DNA of 64,000 bases. Origin: a virus. The DNA is taken from positions 42,432-106,431 of the IMG/VR virus record IMGVR_UViG_3300020446_001812, one strand, 5' to 3'. A model generated the notes under the pieces. The model did no database searches. It saw only the letters and a program-made list of their open reading frames with translations, and was not told the DNA's origin. Below, piece after piece: positions 17,670 through 26,082 of the stretch (position 1 is the first letter of the stretch; each line of letters starts with the position of its first letter). The position numbers were made by a program, and so were the translations under genes.

Positions 17670-18428
17670 ATGCAAGATATTATAAAATCAAACACCAACA
17701 CTTTATCTTATATACAATACATTGCATTGTTCATTGTTGTTGTAGGGTTTGTCTATGTGGATTTTACCTGGCAATTCATTGCATTATCGATATTAAGTTT
17801 TTATATATTTTCTATACTTGGTTTGAGTTTGACGTTGCATAGATATTATAGTCATAAGAATTTTGAATTCAAGAACAATATTTTGCGTAAATTATTTACA
17901 TATATTGCTATATTAGCAGGTAGGGGTAGTCCGTTAGGATGGGTCTACATACATAGAATACATCATAGGCATGCTGATACAGAATCAGACCCGCATGGAC
18001 CTAAGACTACTGGTTTAAGATTTTTTGGATTCAAACCTAAAGATACAGAAAATAAAATGAAGGTTTTTTTAGTAAAAGATTTACTTAATAAAGAACAATT
18101 ATTTTATCATAATTATTATTTGTTGTTTATTTTAGGATTTATGGCTATTCTTGGTATAATAAATTTTGATTTTTTATATTTTGGTTACGCTATTCCGTTA
18201 CTTGGTATACAATTTAGTCAAAACTTTTTTAACTTTTTTGCACACAAATTAGGGTATAGAAATCATAATACTAAAGATGATAGTACTAATAATATTTTAC
18301 TATGGCCTCTTATTTGGGGAGATGCATGGCACAATAATCATCACAACAATTTAGCTAAATTTACTACAAAAGAAAAATGGTGGGAATTAGATCCTGTTGT
18401 GAGTATAGCAGGAGTAATTAAAAAATGA
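17670..18428 (+). CDS. Acyl-lipid/acyl-CoA desaturase (delta-9 type)
   Basis: Three histidine boxes of the membrane di-iron desaturases are present: HRYYSH (57-62), HRIHHRH (95-101) and HNNHH near residue 225. Hydrophobic segments lie at about 13-55, 75-90, 140-165 and 170-190. The enzyme would introduce a double bond in a fatty acyl chain at the host membrane, using electrons from a host donor. The 252-residue size is short but complete. A second desaturase follows with a 4-base overlap. No Shine-Dalgarno site is visible. Confidence 0.9.
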   Translation: MQDIIKSNTNTLSYIQYIALFIVVVGFVYVDFTWQFIALSILSFYIFSILGLSLTLHRYYSHKNFEFKNNILRKLFTYIAILAGRGSPLGWVYIHRIHHRHADTESDPHGPKTTGLRFFGFKPKDTENKMKVFLVKDLLNKEQLFYHNYYLLFILGFMAILGIINFDFLYFGYAIPLLGIQFSQNFFNFFAHKLGYRNHNTKDDSTNNILLWPLIWGDAWHNNHHNNLAKFTTKEKWWELDPVVSIAGVIKK

Positions 18429-19195
18429 ATTATTTAAAAAGTAATACAATAGTTGCACAAATAGTTCTTGCTATATCATTAGCTGGAACAATTTTTGGTT
18501 ATTACAGTTACGGCATTACATTAGGAACCGTATTACTGCCTATATTAGGATACTTTTTATATGTAGGTTTAGGAATAAGTGTTACCTTTCACAGACAACT
18601 TACGCATAGATCATACAAAACACATCCTTGGATTATAAAATTAGGAACAATTCTTGGAACATTAAGCAACACAGGAAGTAGCATTGTGTGGGTAGCAATA
18701 CATATGAATCATCATAGACACGCAGATACTGAAAAAGACCCTCATAGTCCAAGACATCAAGGATTAAAAACTTTTGCATTAGAGTATGATTTAGACACAA
18801 GCCGAGTGAAATGGAAAATGAAACATCTAATAGGAGATCCATTTCATATGTTTCTACACAAATATTATTTTGCAGTAATTGCTCTATGGAGTTTAATTCT
18901 ATATATTATTGGCGGATTTTATCTAATGGTATTTCTACATTGGTTTCCAATGATAATAAGCGGAGCAATGAGTAATATTGTAAACTATATAGGGCATAAA
19001 CCTAATTGGTGGGGTGGCTATCGTAGATATAATACACGAGATGATAGTATAAACAACTGGCTATGGGCGATTCCAAGCTGGGGAGAAACATTACACAACA
19101 ATCATCATAAAAGACCTTATTCATACAGCCATGGTGAAAAGTGGTGGGAAATTGATATTGGGGCATATATTGTTAAGCTAATAAAGGCTAGATAA
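18425..19195 (+). CDS. Second acyl-lipid/acyl-CoA desaturase
   Basis: The boxes are HRQLTH (56-61), HMNHHRH (93-99) and HNNHH near residue 225, with membrane spans in the same places as in the previous gene. The two proteins are clearly related (same spacing, both have RHADTE-DPH after box II and EKWWE near the end) but differ much elsewhere, so the duplication is old. Different chain position or substrate specificity is likely. Confidence 0.9.
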   Translation: MNYLKSNTIVAQIVLAISLAGTIFGYYSYGITLGTVLLPILGYFLYVGLGISVTFHRQLTHRSYKTHPWIIKLGTILGTLSNTGSSIVWVAIHMNHHRHADTEKDPHSPRHQGLKTFALEYDLDTSRVKWKMKHLIGDPFHMFLHKYYFAVIALWSLILYIIGGFYLMVFLHWFPMIISGAMSNIVNYIGHKPNWWGGYRRYNTRDDSINNWLWAIPSWGETLHNNHHKRPYSYSHGEKWWEIDIGAYIVKLIKAR

Positions 19196-19198
19196 TAT

Positions 19199-20821
19199 AT
19201 GACGCAAGTTATTATTTTTACTGGGACATCCCGAACTGATCCCAAAAATAAAATTTATTCTCAACAAGACATGACAGCAAGTATCTTGATGCGACCATTA
19301 GGTGCGTATCAGATTGCTTCTATATTAAGAGCAAATGGATATACAGTACAGGTTATAGATCGCTTCCATTGGTTAATTAGAGAAAAAGGTCGTGAATTTT
19401 ACCGGGAAGTTATCCGGCCTCATATAGGAGCTGATACATTATGGATAGGATGGAGCAATACCTTTTGGGAAGGTGAACCAAGAGCTGGGCCTGAAGATTT
19501 AAAAAACATAGGATATTTGGCAGAGGCAGCACGTTCTGTAGGCATGCGAGAAGAAGGGTTGCAGGCAATGCAAAACTATAGGCAGGAGATAAATCCAAAT
19601 ATTAAATTTGTAGTTGGTGGCGCAAAAACTTGGAGATGGAGTCAACAGGATTTTAAGTTTTTTGATTATTATGTAGAAGGCTATGCTGATGTAATGGCTT
19701 TAGAATTGACCAATTGGTTAGCTGGCAAAGGAGATAAGCCTGCTTGTAGACCTAACGATGACGGTTCTGAAATACTAGATTACGATAAACGTGGTGATAA
19801 ATTTGACTTTGTAAATCATGTTCATAGATGGCATCCTACAGATTATTTAAATCAAGGAACTTCTTTACCTATAGAAATTGCAAGAGGTTGTATATTTAGA
19901 TGTGCTTATTGTAGCTTTCCGTTAAACAATAAAAAGAAATTAGATTTTATTAGAGAACCAGAGCAACTGAAAGAAGAATTTGTAAGAAACTACGAAGAGT
20001 ATGGAGTGACAAAATATTACTATGGAGATGATACTCATAATGATAGTGTAGAAAAACTAGAATTTTTGTATGATAAAGTATACTCTCAGCTACCTTTCAA
20101 AATAGAATTCGCAACATATCTAAGATTAGATTTGCTTGCCGCACATCCACAAACTATACCATTGCTGTTAGAAAGTGGATTAGTAGGAACATTTTTTGGT
20201 ATAGAAAGTTTCAACAAAGATGCTAATAAAACCGTAGGCAAAGGAGCTACAGAGGAAAAAATTTATGAAAATTTATACAAATGTAAAGATGTTTGGAAAG
20301 ATAAGGTCCACATTCACGCTGGTCTAATAACAGGTTTGCCTAATGATAGCGAAGATACTATACTAGATTGGGGAATGAGAGCTACTAGTAAAGAATCACC
20401 TATTGACTATGCTATGATTACTGAATTACATTTATTTCCTAAATGGGGTAAAGACACTCATTGGCTTAATAAAATGGAATTAAATCCTGCTTTTTATGGT
20501 TATGAGTTTGAAGAAGATGGCATTCAATATACAAATAATGTAGGATTAACAAAAAGCAGAGCGGCTCAACTAGCAGTTCATTTATTAAAAAATATGGATG
20601 AGCAAAAAAAGGGCAAAGATTGGTCTATGAATAAGAGTCAAATGCAAGGATGGTATAGTTTTGCACATGCCGCAAATTGTGGTATGACCACCCATGAATA
20701 CTTAAATAAGGGTCGATTAGATATTTTAAACCGTAGAGAAAGTATTTTAAATAATTATTATGCAAAATTAAAAAACGGTGCTAAAATAGAACAAAACAGA
20801 AAGGATAGTTATGATGGCTGA
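19199..20821 (+). CDS. B12-binding-domain-type radical SAM protein
   Basis: The 540-residue protein starts with an alpha/beta domain (1-170) resembling the cobalamin-binding Rossmann domain of the B12-dependent radical SAM class, though without the DxHxxG lower-ligand motif. The core has Cys231, Cys235, Cys238 (CIFRCAYC) preceded by LPIEIARG, the usual wording of this class. Later blocks YYYGDDTHNDSVEKLEFL and FFGIESFNKDANKTVGKG fit it too. Such enzymes methylate or rearrange unactivated carbons. Electron and cobalamin supply would come from the host. A related gene lies two genes downstream. Confidence 0.85.
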   Translation: MTQVIIFTGTSRTDPKNKIYSQQDMTASILMRPLGAYQIASILRANGYTVQVIDRFHWLIREKGREFYREVIRPHIGADTLWIGWSNTFWEGEPRAGPEDLKNIGYLAEAARSVGMREEGLQAMQNYRQEINPNIKFVVGGAKTWRWSQQDFKFFDYYVEGYADVMALELTNWLAGKGDKPACRPNDDGSEILDYDKRGDKFDFVNHVHRWHPTDYLNQGTSLPIEIARGCIFRCAYCSFPLNNKKKLDFIREPEQLKEEFVRNYEEYGVTKYYYGDDTHNDSVEKLEFLYDKVYSQLPFKIEFATYLRLDLLAAHPQTIPLLLESGLVGTFFGIESFNKDANKTVGKGATEEKIYENLYKCKDVWKDKVHIHAGLITGLPNDSEDTILDWGMRATSKESPIDYAMITELHLFPKWGKDTHWLNKMELNPAFYGYEFEEDGIQYTNNVGLTKSRAAQLAVHLLKNMDEQKKGKDWSMNKSQMQGWYSFAHAANCGMTTHEYLNKGRLDILNRRESILNNYYAKLKNGAKIEQNRKDSYDG

Positions 20822-21179
20822 ACATTGGGGTTACCATGCTTTATTTGATTGTGCTGAATGCAATTTGCCTAGTGTGACTAGTAAAGATAATGTGCTTAAT
20901 TTTCTAAAAGAGCTTGTTTTAGAAATAGATATGGTGCCTTTTGGTGATCCATTCATTGAACACTTTGCTACACACGATCCGCAAAAAGCAGGTATTAGTT
21001 TTTTTCAAATGATTGAAACAAGTAACATAAGCGGACATCTTTGTGATATAAATGGTGATGCATATATAGATGTTTTTTCATGCAAAGAATATGATGTAGA
21101 GAAAGCACAGGCAGTAGTACAAAAATATTTTTCACCTAAGAAAATTAGATTAAATTATATCACTAGATCTGCAAGTTAA
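20811..21179 (+). CDS. speD: S-adenosylmethionine decarboxylase homologue
   Basis: The 122-residue protein has the layout of prokaryotic pyruvoyl-dependent AdoMetDC: GYHALFDCAEC at the start, ETSNISGH at residues where the family has ESHxSxH, then AYIDVFSCKEYD. Alignment by eye keeps the self-processing Ser, the last His of the block and the Cys of DVFSC; the Glu before the Ser is replaced by Thr and the first His by Asn. SpeD makes decarboxylated AdoMet for polyamines and is common in marine T4-like phages. Some SpeD homologues have turned into ornithine or arginine decarboxylases, so the substrate is open. It overlaps the preceding gene by 11 bases. Confidence 0.8.
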   Translation: MMAEHWGYHALFDCAECNLPSVTSKDNVLNFLKELVLEIDMVPFGDPFIEHFATHDPQKAGISFFQMIETSNISGHLCDINGDAYIDVFSCKEYDVEKAQAVVQKYFSPKKIRLNYITRSAS

Positions 21180-21188
21180 GGATATGTG

Positions 21189-22634
21189 ATGATTCTTTTG
21201 TTCACAGATGTTAGTCATACTCCTGGTATAGGCAAATATGCTGGAACATATAAAGTTGCGACAGAATTACGCAAAAATAAGTTTGATACCCAAGTTATTG
21301 ATTGTTTTAAATACTTGGGTATTAAAAGGTTGAAAAAGATTCTTGATAAGTTCTTAACAAATAAAATTATTTTGATTGGTATTAGTAATACCTTAATGTA
21401 TAATCAAAAATTTATGTGGGGCATCACTGACAAAGAATTCGAGGAATTTGTAACTTATGCAAAAAAAATAAATCCTAACATAAAATTTATGGTAGGAGGA
21501 GCAGGCGTTACACAATATTCTAATTGGCCATATATAGATTATTCTATAATAGGTAAAGGCGACTCAGCCATAGTTGCTTTAGCTAAACATATTTATTCTG
21601 GCACACCATTGATTTATAGACAAAATGCTTTTACTAAATTAGTAAACGGCGATGACTATTTTTATACCCAAGATGAATTTGCAAAAAGTTATATTAGGTT
21701 TGAAGATAATGATGTTGTTTTAGATGGTGAAGCATTGCCAATAGAAATAGCAAGAGGCTGTATTTTTAAATGTGCATTTTGCTTTTTTGACTTAATAGGT
21801 AAACGTAAAGGAGACTGGACAAAAACAGAGGATACTATATATAATGAAATGATGTATAATTATAAAAAGTTTGGCACTACACAATATATGGTAAGTGACG
21901 AATTGGTAAATGAAAGTGTTGAAAAAGTAAAAATGTTAGCAAGAATAGCAAACAAATTACCTTTCAAGCTAGAATATACTGCTTATGCTAGATTAGATTT
22001 AATTGTGCGATACCCTGAAATGATTCCATTGTTGCAAGAAAGCGGAGCAGTCGGACTTTCCTTTGGAGTTGAAACATTTAATCATTCTGCAGGCAAAGCA
22101 GTAGGCAAAGGTGTTGACCCTAATGTTTTAAAGGACACATTAGTTGAATGTAAAAGACAATGGAAAAATAATGTTGTCATAAGTGCAAATTTTATAATAG
22201 GTTTGCCAGGCGAGTCAAAAAAGGATATTGAGCAGACAATTGAATATTTGTTAACTGTTGATTGCCCTATTGATGCATTTGAATTAAATTTATTAACAAT
22301 TAAGGATGACAGTGATGGTAGGCACGGAAATAAAATGGGCAATGATCCAAAAAAATATGGATATACTTTAGAAGATAAACAATGGAAAAATAATCAAATG
22401 AATAGAGTTGAAGCCAATAATTTTTTAAATACTATAAAGAATGATCCTTTAGTAAAAAATAAGAGAAAATTTATGAGTGCTACATACATAGGAAGAATAA
22501 TGAGTTTAGGTTATACTATAGAAGATATTTTTGATTTAATGAACAACAAAACTTTTATAGAAACAATACAACAGGTAAATTATAAAACTTACCAAAAGAA
22601 AGAAGAATATTTTAAAAGGATTATGTCTCTATGA
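21189..22634 (+). CDS. B12-binding-domain-type radical SAM protein
   Basis: The ATG at 21,189 has AAGGA (21,178-21,182) six bases before it and is preferred over GTG 21,186. Cys191, Cys195 and Cys198 (CIFKCAFC) follow LPIEIARG, as in the gene at 19,199. The N-terminal 130 residues form the Rossmann-like domain. GVETFNHSAGKAVGKG and FIIGLPGESKKDIEQT are shared with the paralogue in outline. The two flank speD, so all three genes consume AdoMet. The substrate is unknown. Confidence 0.85.
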   Translation: MILLFTDVSHTPGIGKYAGTYKVATELRKNKFDTQVIDCFKYLGIKRLKKILDKFLTNKIILIGISNTLMYNQKFMWGITDKEFEEFVTYAKKINPNIKFMVGGAGVTQYSNWPYIDYSIIGKGDSAIVALAKHIYSGTPLIYRQNAFTKLVNGDDYFYTQDEFAKSYIRFEDNDVVLDGEALPIEIARGCIFKCAFCFFDLIGKRKGDWTKTEDTIYNEMMYNYKKFGTTQYMVSDELVNESVEKVKMLARIANKLPFKLEYTAYARLDLIVRYPEMIPLLQESGAVGLSFGVETFNHSAGKAVGKGVDPNVLKDTLVECKRQWKNNVVISANFIIGLPGESKKDIEQTIEYLLTVDCPIDAFELNLLTIKDDSDGRHGNKMGNDPKKYGYTLEDKQWKNNQMNRVEANNFLNTIKNDPLVKNKRKFMSATYIGRIMSLGYTIEDIFDLMNNKTFIETIQQVNYKTYQKKEEYFKRIMSL

Positions 22635-23263
22635 TTGATTTTACATTTTGTGCTTTTGATTTAGGAATTACTACAGAACAAAAAAATAATATGTTACAAG
22701 AAATTCTTGCTTGTCCTGATCCTTTTTGGTATTATGATAAATTTCGAGGTTGTAAAATGTTGCCAATATATAACGGAGGAAGTCTTACAAATCACACTGC
22801 TAAAGGCAACCTAATGTTTACTAAAGCTGGATTAAAATGTGATACACTTATGCACGTATTAACACATAAAGTATTTCCATTTATGGACCCAGTTGGTCGT
22901 GTTACTATTCTAAAAACTGATAAAAATACAGCACTTAATGAGCATATAGATTGTAACGAAGATGAAGTCGGTTCCTTACAGCACAAGTTTAGAATAGCAT
23001 TAAAAGGGCAGATAAATACTTTATATTTTATAGATAAGAAGTTACAAAAAGTTTACATACCAAATAGTTTTGATACATATGTGTTAGATGGTGGACATCC
23101 TCATGCACTTGATCCTGGATCTGAAGAAAAAATTACTTTATGTGTAGGAGCGCCTTGGAAAGGAAATCATATTGCTAGTTACAAAAAGGTTTTAGATAGT
23201 GCTATACATAAGTTAAAGGTAAGTAGACCAGATATAATAAAAGAGGAATGGAAGAATGGTTGA
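22631..23263 (+). CDS. 2-oxoglutarate/Fe(II)-oxygenase-like protein
   Basis: His105-x-Asp107 (NEHIDC) and a distal His at 156 or 158 (GGHPHALDPG), followed by EKITLCVGAPW, fit the cupin-like iron site of AspH-type oxygenases. The 210-residue length is usual. It overlaps the upstream radical SAM gene and the downstream membrane hydroxylase by 4-8 bases. It may act in sequence with them on a lipid or small molecule (inference). Confidence 0.65.
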   Translation: MIDFTFCAFDLGITTEQKNNMLQEILACPDPFWYYDKFRGCKMLPIYNGGSLTNHTAKGNLMFTKAGLKCDTLMHVLTHKVFPFMDPVGRVTILKTDKNTALNEHIDCNEDEVGSLQHKFRIALKGQINTLYFIDKKLQKVYIPNSFDTYVLDGGHPHALDPGSEEKITLCVGAPWKGNHIASYKKVLDSAIHKLKVSRPDIIKEEWKNG

Positions 23264-23714
23264 TATATTAATATACGTTTTTATATTTTTTGCATGGACA
23301 TTTATATTATATTGGATGCACAGAATTTGTCATTATGTGCCATACCTGAAGCAAATACATTGGCATCATCATAAATTTGTTACAGGACAACAACCAACAT
23401 GGATGTGGCAAAATCTTTTTCTTTATAGTGATGATTGGATGAGTACATTAGATATTGTTGTTACAGAAATAATTCCTACACTTATATTTTGTTATTTTAC
23501 AGGTCATTGGTGGGTAGCTGTTTGGTATTACGTCTGGACAGCATTTATTCAAGAATGGTTTGAACACAATCCTAATTTTAACCTATGGCCGTTTAGTGCA
23601 GGAAAATATCATTTGAATCATCACAAATATTGGCGATATAATTTTTCTTTATTTTTTCCTATTTGGGATATAGTATTCGGCACTCATAAACCAATTACCA
23701 CAAACAATAGTTAG
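23256..23714 (+). CDS. Sterol desaturase/fatty-acid hydroxylase family protein
   Basis: Histidine clusters HRICH (22-26), HWHHH (35-39) and HLNHHKY near residue 125 with several membrane spans are the signature of the di-iron fatty acid hydroxylase/sterol desaturase superfamily. Members hydroxylate or desaturate lipids and carotenoids. At 152 residues it is near the minimum size. With the two desaturases it gives the phage three separate membrane di-iron lipid enzymes. Confidence 0.85.
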   Translation: MVDILIYVFIFFAWTFILYWMHRICHYVPYLKQIHWHHHKFVTGQQPTWMWQNLFLYSDDWMSTLDIVVTEIIPTLIFCYFTGHWWVAVWYYVWTAFIQEWFEHNPNFNLWPFSAGKYHLNHHKYWRYNFSLFFPIWDIVFGTHKPITTNNS

Positions 23715-23726
23715 ATATATATTATT

Positions 23727-24665
23727 ATGATACCTCTTTCTGAAAATAGTTGGAATGCTTGGAAGTATGACGACGGACCTTTATTTAGTAGGTCAAAAAA
23801 CCCACAAGAAAAATTAATTCCTGTATATAAAAAAATGGATAGAAAAATCCTATCATTAAAAGAAGAAGTAATACTTGCCGCAAAAAGCACAAAGGATCAT
23901 TTTCCAAATCAAAAATTAAATTTATTTTTCAGTGGTGGCTTGGACAGTGAATTGATGTTGAAGGCTTTTTTAGAAATAGGAGAAAAGCCTAATATTTTTA
24001 TTGTAAGATACGAGAATGACATAAACTTATACGATGTAAGTTATGCTGTTTCTATTTGCGGGTCGCTGAATCTTGACTTTAAAATTATTGATATGAATTT
24101 AAAACATTTTTTTGAACAAGATGCAGAAAAAGTTGCGGAAGATGCACAATGTGACAGACCTCGTATGCTACCTAGTATGACTTATGCGGATAATGTTGAT
24201 GGTCTATCAATATTGTCAATGGGTGATATGTATTGGGCAAGACCGCATGATAATTATAATGTAAAAGCCCAATGGGTAGCAATAGAACTTGAAAGTGATT
24301 TTGCGGCTGATCGATATAATATATTACATAATAGGCCATGTATACATTTATGGGCTAGATGGTCACCTGGCATGATGATGGCTCATACGAAATGGAAGTG
24401 GTTTCATAGATTAATCAATGATGAAATTAAAGGAAAGTTAGGAAATAGTTCTAGCAAAATGCAAGGTTGGAAAGAAGAGTTTCCACACATAATGCAAAGA
24501 GAAAAAGTACACGGATTTGAAAAAATAGATCCTTTGATAGAAGAGTTTGAAAAGTTCTTAGAAAGTAAATGGAACGGGCTTCCTTATAGAAGACAGTATG
24601 ATATGACTTTAGATGAATTATATAAAATGGTTACAGGTTTGGATTACGCTGAATATAACGCTTAG
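23727..24665 (+). CDS. PP-loop ATPase (asparagine-synthase-like)
   Basis: LFFSGGLDSE (about residues 71-80) is the ATP-pyrophosphatase loop, and the following strand IFIVRYENDINLYDV carries acidic residues. The rest of the 312 residues is alpha-helical and rich in Trp and Met. N-type PP-loop enzymes adenylate a carboxyl or carbonyl to make amides or lactams, or thiolate nucleobases. The gene ends the + strand run and overlaps tail-to-tail with another PP-loop gene on the other strand by 35 bases. No Shine-Dalgarno site is seen. Confidence 0.75.
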   Translation: MIPLSENSWNAWKYDDGPLFSRSKNPQEKLIPVYKKMDRKILSLKEEVILAAKSTKDHFPNQKLNLFFSGGLDSELMLKAFLEIGEKPNIFIVRYENDINLYDVSYAVSICGSLNLDFKIIDMNLKHFFEQDAEKVAEDAQCDRPRMLPSMTYADNVDGLSILSMGDMYWARPHDNYNVKAQWVAIELESDFAADRYNILHNRPCIHLWARWSPGMMMAHTKWKWFHRLINDEIKGKLGNSSSKMQGWKEEFPHIMQREKVHGFEKIDPLIEEFEKFLESKWNGLPYRRQYDMTLDELYKMVTGLDYAEYNA

Positions 24666-25536
24666 TTTTTGTGCCATTTACTAAATGATCTAATAAATCT
24701 TTTATCTCTATAAACATATGATTTTCTCTATAATTGTGTATCATTCCATTTACAATAAAATCTATTTTTTCACAGCCTTGATATTTTGGAAAGTATAAAA
24801 GATCATTGCTCCAGTTTTTTCCATAAAAAGTAGGTTTAATAAACAAGTCCCAATAGTTTATTATACTAATGGGTTCTTCACCTTCATAAGATAAACCTGG
24901 AATATTGTAGTAATTCCATGCATTGCACACAGAGGTCAGTGTACCCTCCATTAGCACACTTGCAAGTAAATGCTCGTCTTTTTCAAAGCCCACCACTGTA
25001 TGACGCTTATTTCGCTGTTTATAGGCCCTTAATCGTGCATATTCTACACTGTTAGCTGACTCTAATATGTAGTGTTTTCCATTATGCACATATGGATCTG
25101 GCCCGTTAAATCCTTCTATCCATGTAAGTTTATCAGATATTTTTTCTAAAAATATGCTATGTAAAATTTGGTTAGGTGGAATTTTATGTTCTTGCGATTG
25201 GGCTAGTATAGTATCTTTTTCTTTGTAAGGATCTATTTCAACTATTGTTACATCTATATTCCATTTAGATATACATTGTTGTACATTTTCATATTCGTTA
25301 TCATTATATCCCTTCATACGCATAAAAGCACAAGGAATATTGACACCAACGTCTTTGAAAGCTAGGTATGTTGCTTGACTGTCAGTGCCACCGCTAAAGC
25401 TAAGAATACAATCATTGTAGGTCTGTAAAATAGAATTAGCCCGCTCAGCAAATTCAACTCTAGGAGAACCAACTGGGCGGGCTAACGGGGTTACATCAAT
25501 ATAAAAATTATTTTTATCGTCGAACCCATATGACAT
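24631..25536 (-). CDS. PP-loop ATPase
   Basis: ILSFSGGTDSQATYLAF (around residues 43-59) is an N-type ATP-pyrophosphatase loop. The 301-residue protein then alternates strands and helices and has VVGFEKDEHLLASVL, typical of the second adenine-binding region. It follows the DUF2061 gene without a gap (TAA directly followed by ATG) and is co-oriented with the PP-loop gene at 26,083. Substrate is unknown; it is not QueC, since the C-terminal four-Cys zinc site is missing. Confidence 0.72.
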   Translation of the reverse strand: MSYGFDDKNNFYIDVTPLARPVGSPRVEFAERANSILQTYNDCILSFSGGTDSQATYLAFKDVGVNIPCAFMRMKGYNDNEYENVQQCISKWNIDVTIVEIDPYKEKDTILAQSQEHKIPPNQILHSIFLEKISDKLTWIEGFNGPDPYVHNGKHYILESANSVEYARLRAYKQRNKRHTVVGFEKDEHLLASVLMEGTLTSVCNAWNYYNIPGLSYEGEEPISIINYWDLFIKPTFYGKNWSNDLLYFPKYQGCEKIDFIVNGMIHNYRENHMFIEIKDLLDHLVNGTKTKRYIQRNPNL

Positions 25537-26049
25537 TTAGGCAGTAGTAGATTTTGGTTTTCTACCAGCCTTCTTAGGTGCTTTATCCTTTAGGCTTGGG
25601 TCAACAACTTGTGCAATTATTTTTGCCCATGGTACAACGTTCCATGTACGTTCATGTGCATAGTATAAGAACATGTTTATTGCTGTTGCTAGACCTGCAA
25701 AAATTGTTGCGTTACCCCAACTACCTGTAACAAGGAATGGGATAATAAAATTGTTTGATGTAATAACAATTCTCCAGGTAATCATCTTAGCGGCAGATCT
25801 ACCTTCTTGATCATCAAATGCTCTTGCAGGATTTTCTTTCCTCCATATTTGGAAATAATTCCAGGCTCTTTCGTGTAACCAATACAATGTACTGTTTATT
25901 AGTGTCGCCCAGCCTGCAATTTTTAAGCCCACTAAAAGACTTCCCGTAGCAAGAAAGCCATTCACTATGTGAGATATAGTAAGCAACACTCTCCAGGAAA
26001 CCATTTTAGCAATAGTTCTAGGGTGTCTTTCATTAAACTTAGTAAACAT
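25537..26049 (-). CDS. DUF2061 membrane protein, duplicated domain
   Basis: Two copies of a roughly 55-residue DUF2061 unit are visible: KMVSWRVLLTISHIVNGF...YWLHERAWN (15-63) and KMITWRIVITSNNFIIPF...YYAHERTWN (87-136). Each gives two membrane spans ending in a conserved HER-WN. The tail after 150 is Lys/Pro-rich (KDKAPKKAGRKPKS). DUF2061 proteins are small membrane proteins of unknown function. The gene has GGAG before its start and an AATAAATA late-type element upstream, within the end of the preceding gene. Confidence 0.85.
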   Translation of the reverse strand: MFTKFNERHPRTIAKMVSWRVLLTISHIVNGFLATGSLLVGLKIAGWATLINSTLYWLHERAWNYFQIWRKENPARAFDDQEGRSAAKMITWRIVITSNNFIIPFLVTGSWGNATIFAGLATAINMFLYYAHERTWNVVPWAKIIAQVVDPSLKDKAPKKAGRKPKSTTA

Positions 26050-26082
26050 TTTTTCTCCTTTATTTATTAAGTGCGTATATAA

